Notes under the pieces: generated by a model | Told to the model about the DNA's origin: nothing | Database searches by the model: none | What the model saw: only the letters and a program-made list of their open reading frames with translations | Assembly: GCF_000972845.2 (NCBI RefSeq) | Contig: NW_020853564.1 | Coordinates: 1-64,000 of the forward strand | Reading direction: 5' to 3' | Source: Larimichthys crocea | Lineage: Eukaryota; Chordata; Actinopteri; Sciaenidae | DNA length: 64,000 bases | Shown: positions 35,025 to 45,688 of the stretch, piece by piece | Layout of the letters: each line of letters opens with the position of its first letter | Numbering within the stretch: the first letter of the stretch is position 1 | Program-made: the position numbers and the translations under genes

Positions 35025-35720
35025 ATGTCAAAGAATTACAGGCCTATATCTAAACTCGCACTTTTGTCTAAAATTTTAGAGGAGGTTGTTCTCAGTGCTG
35101 CATTAGAAAGTGTTAGCCTGGATTTCAGAAAAAGCACTCTAAAACTGCTTTTCTACAGGTGCAGGTGATTGTTTTATCTTCATACCTTTTGATTGAAGCT
35201 CTGTGCTTGCCCAGTACACTTGATCACAAGGTTACATGACTGAGATGGCATATCAGGCATAGTATTAGACTGTTTTTTGTCATATCTCACTGACAGAATT
35301 GTTACTGTCTTACTTTGTGTCTGATTCCTCTCCACTTGCTCCAGATGTGTGGTGTCCCTCAGGGCTCATTCTTGGGGCATCTGTTATTTTCTTTATATTT
35401 TCTCCCATTGGGACAGATCATAAAAAGAATAACTCAATATTGCTTATCAAATATTTGCCAATAATATCCAATCCTGCTGCTCAATTAAACCTTGCTCGAG
35501 AAAAAGCAACAAGCTTATTATATAGCACTCTTCTCCTAGGTCAAATAGATGGTCTCATGACCCCTATACTTAGAACTCTTCACTGGTTCGCTGTTGTGTG
35601 TTATAGTCTGCAGACAAATTGCTGCTGCACATGTCCTCACTAAGTGAAATAGACAGTCTCACAAATACTCCTATACTTAGAACTTTTCACTGGTTCCCTG
35701 TTGTGTGCAGAATGAATGAA
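35025..35720 (+). pseudogene. degraded LINE reverse transcriptase fragment
   Basis: In shifted + frames the sequence reads NYRPISKLALLSKILEE, then [20 protein letters not shown], then PILRTLHWF. These match the start, motif B and late part of the L2/CR1-type RT seen intact at 28040-30196. The pieces are separated by deletions. It lies upstream of OR copy A and is part of the duplicated block. Confidence 0.7.
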
Positions 35721-35950
35721 AACTGGCATATAAATAAATCTGGCTTACTTTTAGTACTTAAGACATAATTAGTAAATTATTATTAGTAAAGACAATTGTT
35801 CTATTGTAATACTCTTGGACGATTGAATACACCAGTGATCAAGAGTGCTTTTTGTGTTAAGTAAATACATTCATGGCCCCAAGTAGATGTAGCCAACTGA
35901 CTTGTTAGCAAGGCACCACCCCATTTCCAAATAAGTTGGCATGCTGTCTG

Positions 35951-36058
35951 TTCAATAAACTATGTGGCTGTGGCCGAAGCACTGTTCACACAAAACTACA
36001 AGACTTGTGAACAGTCTTGTGTAACAGTGCTTCAGCCACAGCCACATAGTTTATTGAA
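35951..36058. repeat. 36-bp inverted repeat (foldback)
   Basis: Arm 35951-35986 (TTCAATAAACTATGTGGCTG and on) and arm 36023-36058 are reverse complements with one mismatch over 36 bp. The 36-bp loop itself contains an 8-bp inverted repeat, ACAAGACT/AGTCTTGT. The right arm alone recurs in each unit of the tandem array at 39391-40567 and at 44452. Confidence 0.88.
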
Positions 36059-38200
36059 GCATTTAAGTACTATGATTTAAGTTGATGTAACTTTTATTGA
36101 TTATTGTGATTATTTTCTTGATTGATGTTTTGAAGATATGCCAGATGATAGTGAAAGATAACTCTTACACAGCAGCCTGTCAAGATGCATTCACATCAAG
36201 ACAAGCCATGGGCCCCTCACAAAGTGTGCAAGCAGCCTGTCGAGATGAATTCACATTTTTGATTTATTCAACCAGTCAAACACCCATTTCACTTTATTAT
36301 TACATATAACAAAGAAAAGCACCATCACAACTGAGAGCACTTTAGCTTGAAAAATAACACAATAACACAATTCATTGATTATTGGAATAGTTGGCAGTGG
36401 ATTGCACACACATAAGGATCAAACACTCCTCAGGAGAACATGTGGGAGATTACGTTAACAGGAAATCCTTCCACAGCATCAATGCTCAGGTAAGAGTGAT
36501 TTGTGGTTATTATGACCTACATAAATTAATTCTGTGCATTTAATGACCTTAATAGGTTACAACTTAACATTTTAGATGATCTGTGATGCTGACTGTGTGA
36601 TGCCCACTAAAGTGTTATCACATTTGTTGTAGTTTCTGTGGTTTCATAATTAATGTTTTGAATATTCGTTCAGGGGTAATCAACCTGTTTCCACCACCAT
36701 ATGCACGTAAATATTTTATATAGATGTCAGGAGTAATTATGGGGTCGCCAGTAGGGGGCAGTGAGGCGCTTATTGTGCTCCGGGGGGCTTTACGTAAGTT
36801 TGGTCCGCTTTGCAGCTTTCCCTCTTTCTGCTGAGCGAGATGAAAAACGGACGCAGAGTTTGCTCTGTCTCACTTATTTCTGTTTCCAGGTTGGTGGAAT
36901 AGTAAATTAAGCTAAGTAACTGAAGTGTAATATGTTGACATGTTGCTGAATGTTTTAATGTCCGCTAATAAGATATATATATGGTAAATATGTGGACATA
37001 TAGGCTATGTACATGTCGCAGTAGCCGCATTTTTGCGCCTGATAGCGTCACCTGTTGCTACCAAAGTCACGTCAGACAGTTTTATTTATAGCTCCCTGAA
37101 CATTTTCGTAAAGTCTAATGGTTTTGAAATGTATGATACTGTGTAAACTGTGAAAAGCTAATGTTAAACAAAATGTACTGTTAAACGGTTAAAAGCTAAT
37201 GTTAAAAGCAAATTTCATATATTTTAAAAGTGGTTAAAAACAAGTTAAAAATCTGTCAGCTCATGCATTTTGGAAGAGTAAAATGATTTTAGTTAAAAAT
37301 GGAAAATGCATTTAAAAACCATACATAAGTACTAACATAAGCTATGTTTCATTTTAAGTTAAAAAGAGACAACTTGCAGAGTAACAGTGGTTATTGTCAT
37401 TTTGATTTATTTGATCATACAAAACTTAACTCAGCATTTGCTAAAAGATGGGAAAAGATTGTATTGATGTATTGTATTGTATTTTATTGTATTTTATTTT
37501 GAAGTCGTGTTTATGTCATAGAGAACATTGAGTGTTCATGACAGAGGAGGATTTAACTTGTAAATGTTTTAATTAATCCTCTCTCCTCTTTCCGCTAAGC
37601 GAGATGAAAAACGGACACAGAGTTTACCCTTTCTCACTTCTTAATCCTGTCCAGAGAGAGCATATAAGCTGTTTACAGGGTGCCAGCCAGTCCCTGTAAC
37701 AACTGCCTTGTCAGCAATTTAGAGGCACAGTGGGCTGGCTCAGTGCATGACTCCAGAGTCTTTCGGGCTAGTCCAATTTACGAGTGACTTTCACAAGGTA
37801 AGCCAAACATTTTATGTGTACTGTAAGCACCTTGGACATCATGAGTGTGTAACTCTGCAGGATTCTGCAGGACTCTGCCCTTTATTTGAATAGAGTGCCA
37901 GCTCCTTATCTATTCAACTCATTTGTTCACCGTTATCTACTTTAAAGTCACTTACCGTCACTTACCAGCCTGCAAAATGTTCTCATATTTAATTTTAACT
38001 TGCTGCCAGGTCCTTTTATGGCCAGACAAGTTTGTTCTTTATGAATGATAGAAAGATGAAAGATGAAAGAAATAGATGAAAACATAACATGAGAAAAATA
38101 GATTAAATGACACACATTATGGATAATTGTTTGCACTTAATCATACTTTACATTTCCTGAGTAACATGCACCTCTACTTGCCACTTTTAAAGTAAAGTGT
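36059..38200. other. intergenic sequence, no gene
   Basis: No coding feature was recognised in about 2.1 kb. Apart from the short direct repeat noted separately and AT-rich stretches (37410-37500), nothing stands out. Confidence 0.5.
36821..37639. repeat. 55-bp direct repeat pair
   Basis: The 36821-36875 segment, CCTCTTTCTGCTGAGCGAGA and on, recurs at 37585-37639 with about five differences. They could be parts of LTRs or of a tandem duplication. I could not extend the similarity. Confidence 0.6.
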
Positions 38201-38206
38201 ACAACA

Positions 38207-38405
38207 GTTCGGGCGGTCGGTAGCGTAGTGGGTTAAGCGGCCACCCCGTATGTGGAGGCTACAGTCCTCGCTGCGGCTGGCCCTGGTTCGAATCCTGCAT
38301 CGGACGGCCATTTACTGTCTGTCTCTCCCCCTCTCTCTGCTTTCTGTCTATCTTCAGCTGTCCTATCATAAAAGGCCAAAAAAAATCGTCTTTAAAAAAA
38401 AAAAA
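38207..38405 (+). mobile_element. tRNA-derived SINE
   Basis: The head has RNA polymerase III promoter boxes: TAGCGTAGTGGGTTAAGC (A box) and GGTTCGAATCC (B box) 40-50 bp later. A CT-rich body and AAAAGGCCAAAAAAAATC lead into a poly-A tail at about 38393-38405. The tRNA-like part is a SINE promoter and not a tRNA gene, because it does not close into a full cloverleaf with an anticodon arm that I can read. Confidence 0.82.
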
Positions 38406-38747
38406 GTTCAACAGTTGATAGTGGACTTGAAAAGTAACTCCTTTAGTCCTTTTTAATTGTAGCCTAATTATGACAGTTCCAGTGGAGCACTGTTTATTAA
38501 TTGTACAGTTTTAGTCTACTTACACATTAAGCTGGTCCTCTATTGTGCTCATTATACCCTTTTGAAGGTTCAGTATCTTTAATTTGGTGATATGTTTTGT
38601 AATTTAAACTGCAGTACCACTTTTTTTTTAATACATGTTATTCCTATACATGTAAGCAGTGTAGTGTCACAACAATTCATGACAAAATGAAATTCAGGAT
38701 TTTAAATTAAAACAATCATGCTGTAACACTCTACACTTTATGTGTCA

Positions 38748-39369
38748 TTATAGCAGTGATAAAGAGTTCACTTTTTTGGACAATGTTGTGTTGCTAATCC
38801 TATTTATTTTGCAATGTTTCTTAATAGATTTCAGCACTTCTGTCTTTAAAGAGTATATGATAGGATTGAGTAAAGCTGGTATCGTATGTGTCAAAGAAGA
38901 GTTTATCATTCTGGCATTAGAATGTATAGACGAGATAACTGCTGATATGTTTGTGCCGACTATTGGTAAAAACAAAATAGCCACAAGAATCAGGTGTGAA
39001 GAACGTGTTTTCAACGCTTTGACTCGTTCCTTTCCTGAAGCAGTCCTGCTCAGTGCATTGGAAATACAAATATAAGTGAATGCTGTCAATGCAAGCAGAA
39101 GACAGAGGATCATAATAAAACCAGCATATGCAATCATGGTATTTAAAGATGTGTCATTACAGGCCAAATTAAATACTGGTGCATGATCACCGTAAAAGCT
39201 GTTTATCACCAAAGTTCTGCAGAAGAAGAGACGATCAATAAAAACCACTGATAATGCTATTAGACAGAATACAAAAAACCACACAGACAGAAGCATTGCA
39301 ACAATAGCTGGTGTAGTCACAATACTATGGCACTTTAAAGGGAAGCAAATTGCTATAAATCTGTCATAT
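38748..39369 (-). pseudogene. olfactory receptor, 5'-truncated (OR copy C)
   Basis: The frame keeps an OR from YDRFIAIC at the end of helix 3 to the C-terminus, including SLVINSF-like loop 2 text, KALKTRSSHL and PALLNPIIYSLKT. Everything before it (helices 1-3 and the amino end) is missing. At 39370 the sequence changes abruptly into the 0.53-kb repeat, which adds about 40 unrelated codons to the open frame (to 39488). Loop 2 reads FYGDH, so the Cys normally in F.CDH is Gly. It is related to copies A and B but clearly diverged. It cannot form a seven-helix receptor. Confidence 0.88.
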
Positions 39370-39390
39370 GTGTTACAAGAATTTTTAAAG

Positions 39391-40567
39391 AAGAACCCTT
39401 GAATAAGGAAGACTGGATTTAAAGTATCAAAGTTTAAGTTGAATTTATTATTCTTGTACAAGAAGGAGCGTTTAACAGTGCAACACACAAAAGGGGTTAC
39501 AGAGAAAAGGCTCCCTGAGGAGCTCTAACACTTACTTCCTCCTAGGTCAAATAGATGGTCTCTACTACTACTCTACTTAGAACTTTTCACTGATTCTCTG
39601 TTGTGTGCAGAATCCATTTGAAAACTGGTATATAAATAAATCTGGCTTACTTTTAGTACTTAAGACATAATTAGTAAAAGGTTACTAAAGACAATTGTTC
39701 TATTGTAACACTCTTGGACGATTGAATGTACCAGTGATCAAGAGTGCTTTTTGTGTTAAATAAGTACATTCATGACAGTGCTTCAGCCACAGCCACATAG
39801 TTTATTGAAGCATTTAAGTACTGTCATTTAGGTGGATGTAACTTTTATTGATTATTCTGATTATTTTCTTGATTGATCAATCAAATGTGTTGAAGATATG
39901 CCAGATGATAGTAAACCCTAACCTAAGAACCCTTGAATAAGGAAGACTGGATTTAAAGTATCAAAGTTTAAGTTGAATTTATTATTCTTGTACAAGAAGG
40001 AGCGTTTAACAGTGCAACACACAAAAGGGGTTACAGAGAAAAGGCTCCCTGAGGAGCTCTAACACTTACTTCCTCCTAGGTCAAATAGATGGTCTCTACT
40101 ACTACTCTACTTAGAACTTTTCACTGATTCTCTGTTGTGTGCAGAATCCATTTGAAAACTGGTATATAAATAAATCTGGCTTACTTTTAGTACTTAAGAC
40201 ATAATTAAGACAATTGTTCTATTGTAACACTCTTGGACGATTGAATGTACCAGTGATCAAGAGTGCTTTTTGTGTTAAATAAGTACATTCATGACAGTGC
40301 TTCAGCCACAGCCACATAGTTTATTGAAGCATTTAAGTACTGTCATTTAAGTGGATGTAACTTTTATTGATTATTCTGATTATTTTCTTGATTGATCAAT
40401 CAAATGTGTTGAAGATATGCCAGATGATAGTAAACCCTAACCTAAGAACCCTTGAATAAGGAAGACTGGATTTAAAGTATCAAAGTTTAAGTTGAATTTA
40501 TTATTCTTGTACAAGAAGGAGCGTTTAACAGTGCAACACACAAAAGGGGTTACAGAGAAAAGGCTCT
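39391..40567. repeat. tandem array of a 0.52-0.53-kb unit
   Basis: Unit starts at 39391, 39925 and 40444 (motif AAGAACCCTTGAATAAGG). Unit 1 is 534 bp, unit 2 is 519 bp (lacking a 15-bp TAGTAAAAGGTTACT piece), and unit 3 stops after about 123 bp. A further unit is at 44052-44578. Each unit contains the arm of the 35951-36058 foldback and a stretch resembling the late LINE RT fragment at 35540-35720. Confidence 0.92.
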
Positions 40568-40805
40568 TTAATATGATAATGATAAAGGAGGAGCTTTATC
40601 AGAAGGTTCTTATACATTTTTAGTTTTTTTTTACATTAACATTTTTTACTGTTACTCCACCTACTCAATTAATTACAGGGTATAACCAGGAGATGGCACC
40701 TCTCTCACAGAATTTTTTTACAGTTGTTCTACCTGGAGATCACGTAGCTTACACACCTCATTAGCATTCTCATTGCTCAACCTTTTGTTTGCACTTACAG
40801 TACAG

Positions 40806-40862
40806 TCGTCCCTCGCTATATCGCGGTTCACTTTTCGCGGACTCGCTGTTTCGCGGATTTTT
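40806..40862. mobile_element. pogo/Tigger-like MITE fragment
   Basis: CAGTCGTCCCTCGCTATATC followed by GCGGTTCACTTTTCGCGG matches the right end of the MITE at 25993-26333 in reverse. Only one end is present. Confidence 0.7.
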
Positions 40863-41335
40863 ATCAGTGTAATTTTGCATTAAATATTATTATATGTTTC
40901 TACTTCTACATGATTAATCAATGGAATGTCTTGCAGATAAAATGTCAGAAGATAGTGAAAGATGGTGGTTATACAACTGTCAAGATGCATTGAAATCTTT
41001 GTTTTGTTTAACTTGTAAAACAGCAATTTCAGTTTATTTTCACATATAACAAAGAAAAGCATTATATCAACACAATTGAGACAGTGGAACCAGATAATGT
41101 GTTGCATATGTTCTTGAAAAATTGCTAAAATACTTAATCAATTATCAGAATAGTTGGTAACAATTTTTTTTCTTTTTTAAATCAGATATAAACAAAGCAT
41201 CTTTGTCTAAAATAATTGTTATCTTATTAAGCAGTGTACACTATCAACATTTCATAACACACTGAAATCCCAAGATTGCACAGATACAAGAGTTCTAAAA
41301 ACAATTATGTTGTAACACTCTACACTACTGTGTCA

Positions 41336-42343
41336 TTATAGCAGTGATAAAGAGTTCACCTTTTGGGACAATGTTGTCTTGCTAATTCTATTTATTTTGC
41401 AAAGTTTCTTGATAGATTTCAGCACGTCTTCTGTTTTTAAAGAGTATATGATAGGATTGAGTAAAGCTGGTACTGTGTATGTTAAAGAGGTGTTTACAAT
41501 CCTGCCGATATGATTGATAGAGGAGGCTGCTGTTGCTATCTTGGTACCCAGTATTGGTAAAACGAAAATAGCCACAAGAATCAGGTGTGAAGTACAAGTT
41601 TTCAACGCTTTGACTCGTTCCTTTCTTGAAGCAGTCCTGCTCAGTGCTATGGAAATGCAAACATATGTCAATGCTATCAATACAAGAGGAAGACAGGGTA
41701 CTATAATAAAAGAAACATATCCAACTATTCTATTTAAGGTCGTGTCATTACAGGCCAGGCGATGTACTGGTCCATGGTCACAGAAAAAGCTGTTTATCAC
41801 CAAAGATCCACAGAAGGACAGCCGATCAATAAGCCAAACAGAAAATGCTGCTAGACTAAATATAAAAACCCACACAGATAGAAGCATTGCAACAATAGCT
41901 GGTGTAGTCACAATACTATGGTACTTTAAGGGGAAGCAAATTGCTATAAATCTATCATATGACATTATGGCAAGTACCCAGGATTGCATACCTGTATAGA
42001 ATAAAACAAAGAACATATAACTTAAGCAAGCCTCATAGACAACGTATCTTCTGTCAAACAAAAATGTGTCTAAGAGTTTTGGGATGAGAGCAGTGCTGCC
42101 ACACAAATCTGTCAGAGCCAGGTTAAACACTATCATGTATTTAGGAGTGTGAAGAGTCCTGACCAGGTAAATGACAGACAGAAGGAGGCCATTCCCAAAA
42201 ACAGTCATGATGTAAACAAAAAACAGAAACACACAGTAAAACGTCCCATGAGGGATGCTGGAAAATTCAATGAGATAGAATTTTGCTGGTCGAACAAATG
42301 TGGCATTAAATGTGGTAGCAGCTTTCTCTTCTGGGCTCATCAC
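41336..42343 (-). CDS. olfactory receptor, intact (OR copy B)
   Basis: A single-exon frame of 335 residues, the tandem duplicate of OR copy A. The four differences are in helix 3 (SYMFFVLFYTG against SYMSFVLLYTG), helix 5 (IIVPCL against IIVTCL) and helix 6 (FVLPI against FFLPI). All sit in membrane segments that line or neighbour the ligand pocket in ORs generally. Signature motifs (NAT site, FGNG, LHTPKYM, SYDRFIAIC, KALKTCTSHL, LLNPIIY) are unchanged. The upstream region, including the TATAAAGG motif at 42440-42447, is also conserved. This looks like a recent duplication with both copies intact. Confidence 0.95.
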   Translation of the reverse strand: MMSPEEKAATTFNATFVRPAKFYLIEFSSIPHGTFYCVFLFFVYIMTVFGNGLLLSVIYLVRTLHTPKYMIVFNLALTDLCGSTALIPKLLDTFLFDRRYVVYEACLSYMFFVLFYTGMQSWVLAIMSYDRFIAICFPLKYHSIVTTPAIVAMLLSVWVFIFSLAAFSVWLIDRLSFCGSLVINSFFCDHGPVHRLACNDTTLNRIVGYVSFIIVPCLPLVLIALTYVCISIALSRTASRKERVKALKTCTSHLILVAIFVLPILGTKIATAASSINHIGRIVNTSLTYTVPALLNPIIYSLKTEDVLKSIKKLCKINRISKTTLSQKVNSLSLL

Positions 42344-42439
42344 AAATATGAATGTTTGAAAATGTAAATTATTTGAGGAAAGTTGATGAAATCAAATTCA
42401 CCTCAGAATCAAGTGTGCAGTTTGCTGAACTGTGCAAGA

Positions 42440-42447
42440 CCTTTATA
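42440..42447 (-). promoter_or_regulatory. candidate TATA box of OR copy B
   Basis: TATAAAGG on the - strand, at the same spacing from the start codon as in OR copy A. Conservation is not independent evidence, because the whole block is duplicated. Confidence 0.35.
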
Positions 42448-42889
42448 CTTTTCCTCTGTCACAGACATGGTCATGAATTAGATATTGATATGCTTCATTA
42501 TGTAATTGTCTCATAGTGTCATGTGATGAGCTGATGCAACCAACAGTAAAACTATTGTCGTCAAGGCATCATTACACAAGGGTTTTTGAACAGAACAAAT
42601 ACAAAGGTAAGTAAAAAAGTTTTACAAAATAAATTGGAATTATTTTTTTTAAATGAAAGATTTTTTTTTCTATTCTCATCTAATTAGACACATAATCCAT
42701 GAACCCAATGTAATACTTACATGAACATAAAACGTTAATGCAAATTTCACAATACAAAATAAGAATGTATAAATGTAAGAATGAACTGTCATTACAATTA
42801 TAGCATGGAGGAGAGTCTTCATCAGTAATCATGGTGGTCCTTCAGCAGTCACCAGTTAATCACAAACTGTCCAGTCCATAGTACAAAAA

Positions 42890-43382
42890 AAAATGCCAAA
42901 GAATTACAGGCCTATATCTAAACTCTCACTTTTGTCTAAAATTTTAGAGGAGGTTGTTCTCAGTGCTGCATTAGAAAGTGTTAGCCTGGATTTCAGAAAA
43001 AGCACTCTAAAACTGCTTTTCTACAGGTGCAGGTGATTGTTTTATCTTCATACCTTTTGATTGAAGCTCTGTGCTTGCCCAGTACACTTGATCACAAGGT
43101 TACATGACTGAGATGGCATATCAGGCATAGTATTAGACTGTTTTTGTCATATCTCACTGACAGAATTGTTACTGTCTTACTTTGTGTCTGATTCCTCTCC
43201 ACTTGCTCCAGATGTGTGGTGTCCCTCAGGACAAATTTTTGGGGCATCTGTTATTTTCTTTATATTTTCTCCCATTGGGACAGATCATAAAAAGAATAAC
43301 TCAATATTGCTTGTCAAATATTTGCCAATAATATCCAATCCTGCTGCTCAATTAAACCTTGCTCGAGAATAAGCAACAAGCT
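42890..43382 (+). pseudogene. LINE RT fragment, second copy
   Basis: Duplicate of 35025-35520. The NYRPISKL-like start is retained, and the motif B stretch (CGVPQGQ..) has a small change. Same interpretation as the first copy. Confidence 0.65.
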
Positions 43383-43790
43383 TTCTCCTTTCTTCTGCTG
43401 CCCAACTCAATCTGTGTAATTTAAGCACAATATTTGATTAATCCGCGTTCTTTGGGGCCATGTTAAGCAGCTAACCAATTAATTTTTTTTACACTTAAAC
43501 AACATTATTAAATGAGATCCATAGTTTCAACTGCTGAACTAGAAATGATTGTATATACTTGTATCTCATTTCACATGTATTCAATATAGTGCTCACTTCT
43601 CACGACTCCTAGGTCAAATAGATGTTCTCTACTACTACTCTACTTAGAACTTTTCACTGGTTCCCTGTTGTGTGCAGAATCCATTTGAAAATCCATTTGA
43701 CTGGTATATAAATAAATCTGGCTTACTTTTAGTACTTTTTTAGTAAAAGGTTACTAAAGATAATTGTTCTATTGTAACACTCTTGGATAT

Positions 43791-44031
43791 GCAGTCATGG
43801 TATTCAAAGATGTGTCATTACAGGCCAAATTAAATACTGGTGCATGATCACAGTAAAAGCTGTTTATCACCAAAGTTCTGCAGAAGAAGAGACGATCAAT
43901 AAAAACCACTGATAATGCTATTAGACAGAATACAAAAAACCACACAGACAGAAGCATTGCAACAATAGCTGGTGTAGTCACAATACTATGGCACTTTAAA
44001 GGGAAGCAAATTGCTATAAATCTGTCATATG
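43791..44031 (-). pseudogene. olfactory receptor fragment (OR copy D)
   Basis: The frame covers only YDRFIAIC (end of helix 3) to TSLNTM (start of helix 5). It is nearly identical to the same part of OR copy C. Its 5' break is at exactly the same base context as in copy C, followed by the same GTGTTACAAGAATTTT junction and the 0.53-kb unit. On the other side it joins repeat sequence at 43790. Loop 2 here still reads FYCDH. The shared breakpoint means copies C and D were duplicated after the truncation. Confidence 0.88.
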
Positions 44032-44051
44032 TGTTACAAGAATTTTTAAAG

Positions 44052-44578
44052 AAGAACCCTTGAATAAGGAAGACTGGATTTAAAGTATCAAAGTTTAAGT
44101 TGAATTTATTATTCTTGTACAAGAAGGAGCGTTTAACAGTGCAACACACAAAAGGGGTTACAGAGAAAAGGCTCCCTGAGGAGCTCTAACACTTACTTCC
44201 TCCTAGGTCAAATAGATGGTCTCTACTACTACTCTACTTAGAACTTTTCACTGATTCTCTGTTGTGTGCAGAATCCATTTGAAAACTGGTATATAAATAA
44301 ATCTGGCTTACTTTTAGTACTTAAGACATAATTAGTAAAAGGTTACTAAAGACAATTGTTCTATTGTAACACTCTTGGACGATTGAATGTACCAGTGATC
44401 AAGAGTGCTTTTTGTGTTAAATAAGTACATTCATGACAGTGCTTCAGCCACAGCCACATAGTTTATTGAAGCATTTAAGTACTGTCATTTAAGTGGATGT
44501 AACTTTTATTGATTATTCTGATTATTTTCTTGATTGATCAATCAAATGTGTTGAAGATATGCCAGATGATAGTGAAAG
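44052..44578. repeat. dispersed unit of the 0.53-kb repeat
   Basis: About 527 bp matching the units at 39391-40567, again directly next to a truncated OR. Confidence 0.9.
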
Positions 44579-44811
44579 ATGACCCTTTACCCAGCAGCCT
44601 GTCGAGATGCATTCACATCAAGACAAGCCATGGACCCCTCACAAAGTGTGCAAGCAGTGTCGAGAGTTAACGGATGTGGACCAAAGGAACACGTGAAGAG
44701 GTGGTATTTGGTATCCCCATGGTTTGGCAAGAGCAAAAAGATGATTGGACTGTTACTTTTGTTTAGTGAAAACATCAGGTTTTAACAAGAAAAATAAAAG
44801 TCAAATAGAAT

Positions 44812-45117
44812 ATTCTAATCTACTGTCAGCTATAAGACCAATGCCTCATTCAGCTGAAATTCCAGTGCCAGTTCTCAAACAACTACCCAAAAATTAGTTA
44901 AAAACAGCTGTCAGACCTAACTCAAGAAAAATGTTCAGTATGTTCCCCAGTGTTATCATTGGCAAAGTCTTTACTGTCATGTTTGTAAAAATCATTTATT
45001 TTTATGCATTATCAGCTGAACAGAAGAGCTCTGTCTGAGCACTCGTGTCATGACCATAATTACTGGTCTGGTGCGAGTTGTTTAAAGGAGATGCATCCAA
45101 TTCAAGACATGCTGGTA
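44812..45117. repeat. 306-bp direct repeat, left copy
   Basis: Begins ATTCTAATCTACTGTCAGC and ends GACATGCTGGTAGA. It recurs almost unchanged at 48474-48780, on the other side of the second N gap. Confidence 0.93.
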
Positions 45118-45247
45118 GATCTAAATATATCTAATTTATACACAATTGTGAATGTGCATTGTTTTGATTTTACTGTTTCTTTTGTATGTTTTCAATTGGT
45201 TTTAAGTATGTTTTTTGCAGTCTTTTATATGTAGCTCAATGTAGCTC

Positions 45248-45536
45248 ATCCTTGTGAAGGATGGTAAATGGTAAATGGTCTGTACTTATATAGCGCCTTT
45301 CTAGTCACTACATATCTCATTCACCCCATTCACACACATTGGCAATGAGCCAACTGCTCATCAGTTTAAGGGTCTAAGCATTCATACACCGATGGCACAG
45401 CCTTCGGGAGCAACTTGGGGTTCAGTGTCTTGCCAAAGGACACTTCAACATGCAGACCGGAGGAGCCGGGGATCGAACCGCTGATCATCTGATTAGTGGA
45501 TGACCCGCTCTGCCTGTGAGCCACAGCCACCACCTG
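45248..45536 (-). mobile_element. common fish interspersed repeat (GGTAAATGG type)
   Basis: GGTAAATGGTCTGTACTTAT and ATAGCGCCTTTCTAGTC lead to TTGGGGTTCAGTGTCTTGCC, GGGGATCGAACC and GATGACCCGCTCTGCC. I recognise this as a widespread short fish repeat, of SINE or LINE-tail origin. I am not sure of its family name or its strand. Confidence 0.6.
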
Positions 45537-45688
45537 GATAGGGACGTCTGTCTGACACAGGAGGACTTCTGGAGCCTGGGCATTCCCCAATATATGGAAT
45601 CAAATGTCAGTATAGTAAAGTTTTGACGCCCATTGTATCAGGTTTTAAATGAATGCACAAGTTACTTACCTTTGTTACACTTTGTTAT

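Larger units (their letters stand above)
33045..35520. repeat. 2.5-kb OR duplication unit, copy 1
   Basis: This block, containing an OR gene and a LINE fragment, recurs at 40878-43382 with only scattered differences. The copies lie about 7.85 kb apart in the same orientation. Confidence 0.88.
40878..43382. repeat. 2.5-kb OR duplication unit, copy 2
   Basis: Near-identical to 33045-35520, with small indels in the flanks. The left edge follows the MITE fragment; the right edge is within GCTCGAGAATAAGCAACAAG. Confidence 0.88.

Noticed and set aside
36097..36309. 70-codon open frame
   Set aside because: No domain; the CAAGATGCATTCACATCAAGACA segment is repeated at 44590-44660 as part of a non-coding repeat.
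38207..38300. Possible tRNA gene
   Set aside because: A and B boxes are present, but the sequence continues into a SINE body with a poly-A tail and I cannot fold a full cloverleaf.
39912..39926. AAACCCTAACCTAA at repeat-unit borders, resembling telomere repeats
   Set aside because: Only about one and a half CCCTAA units with a missing base; it is part of the tandem unit and not evidence of telomeric DNA.
39391..40567. Possible LTR pair bracketing a short element
   Set aside because: Three consecutive units without internal coding sequence or TG/CA ends; a tandem array explains them better.
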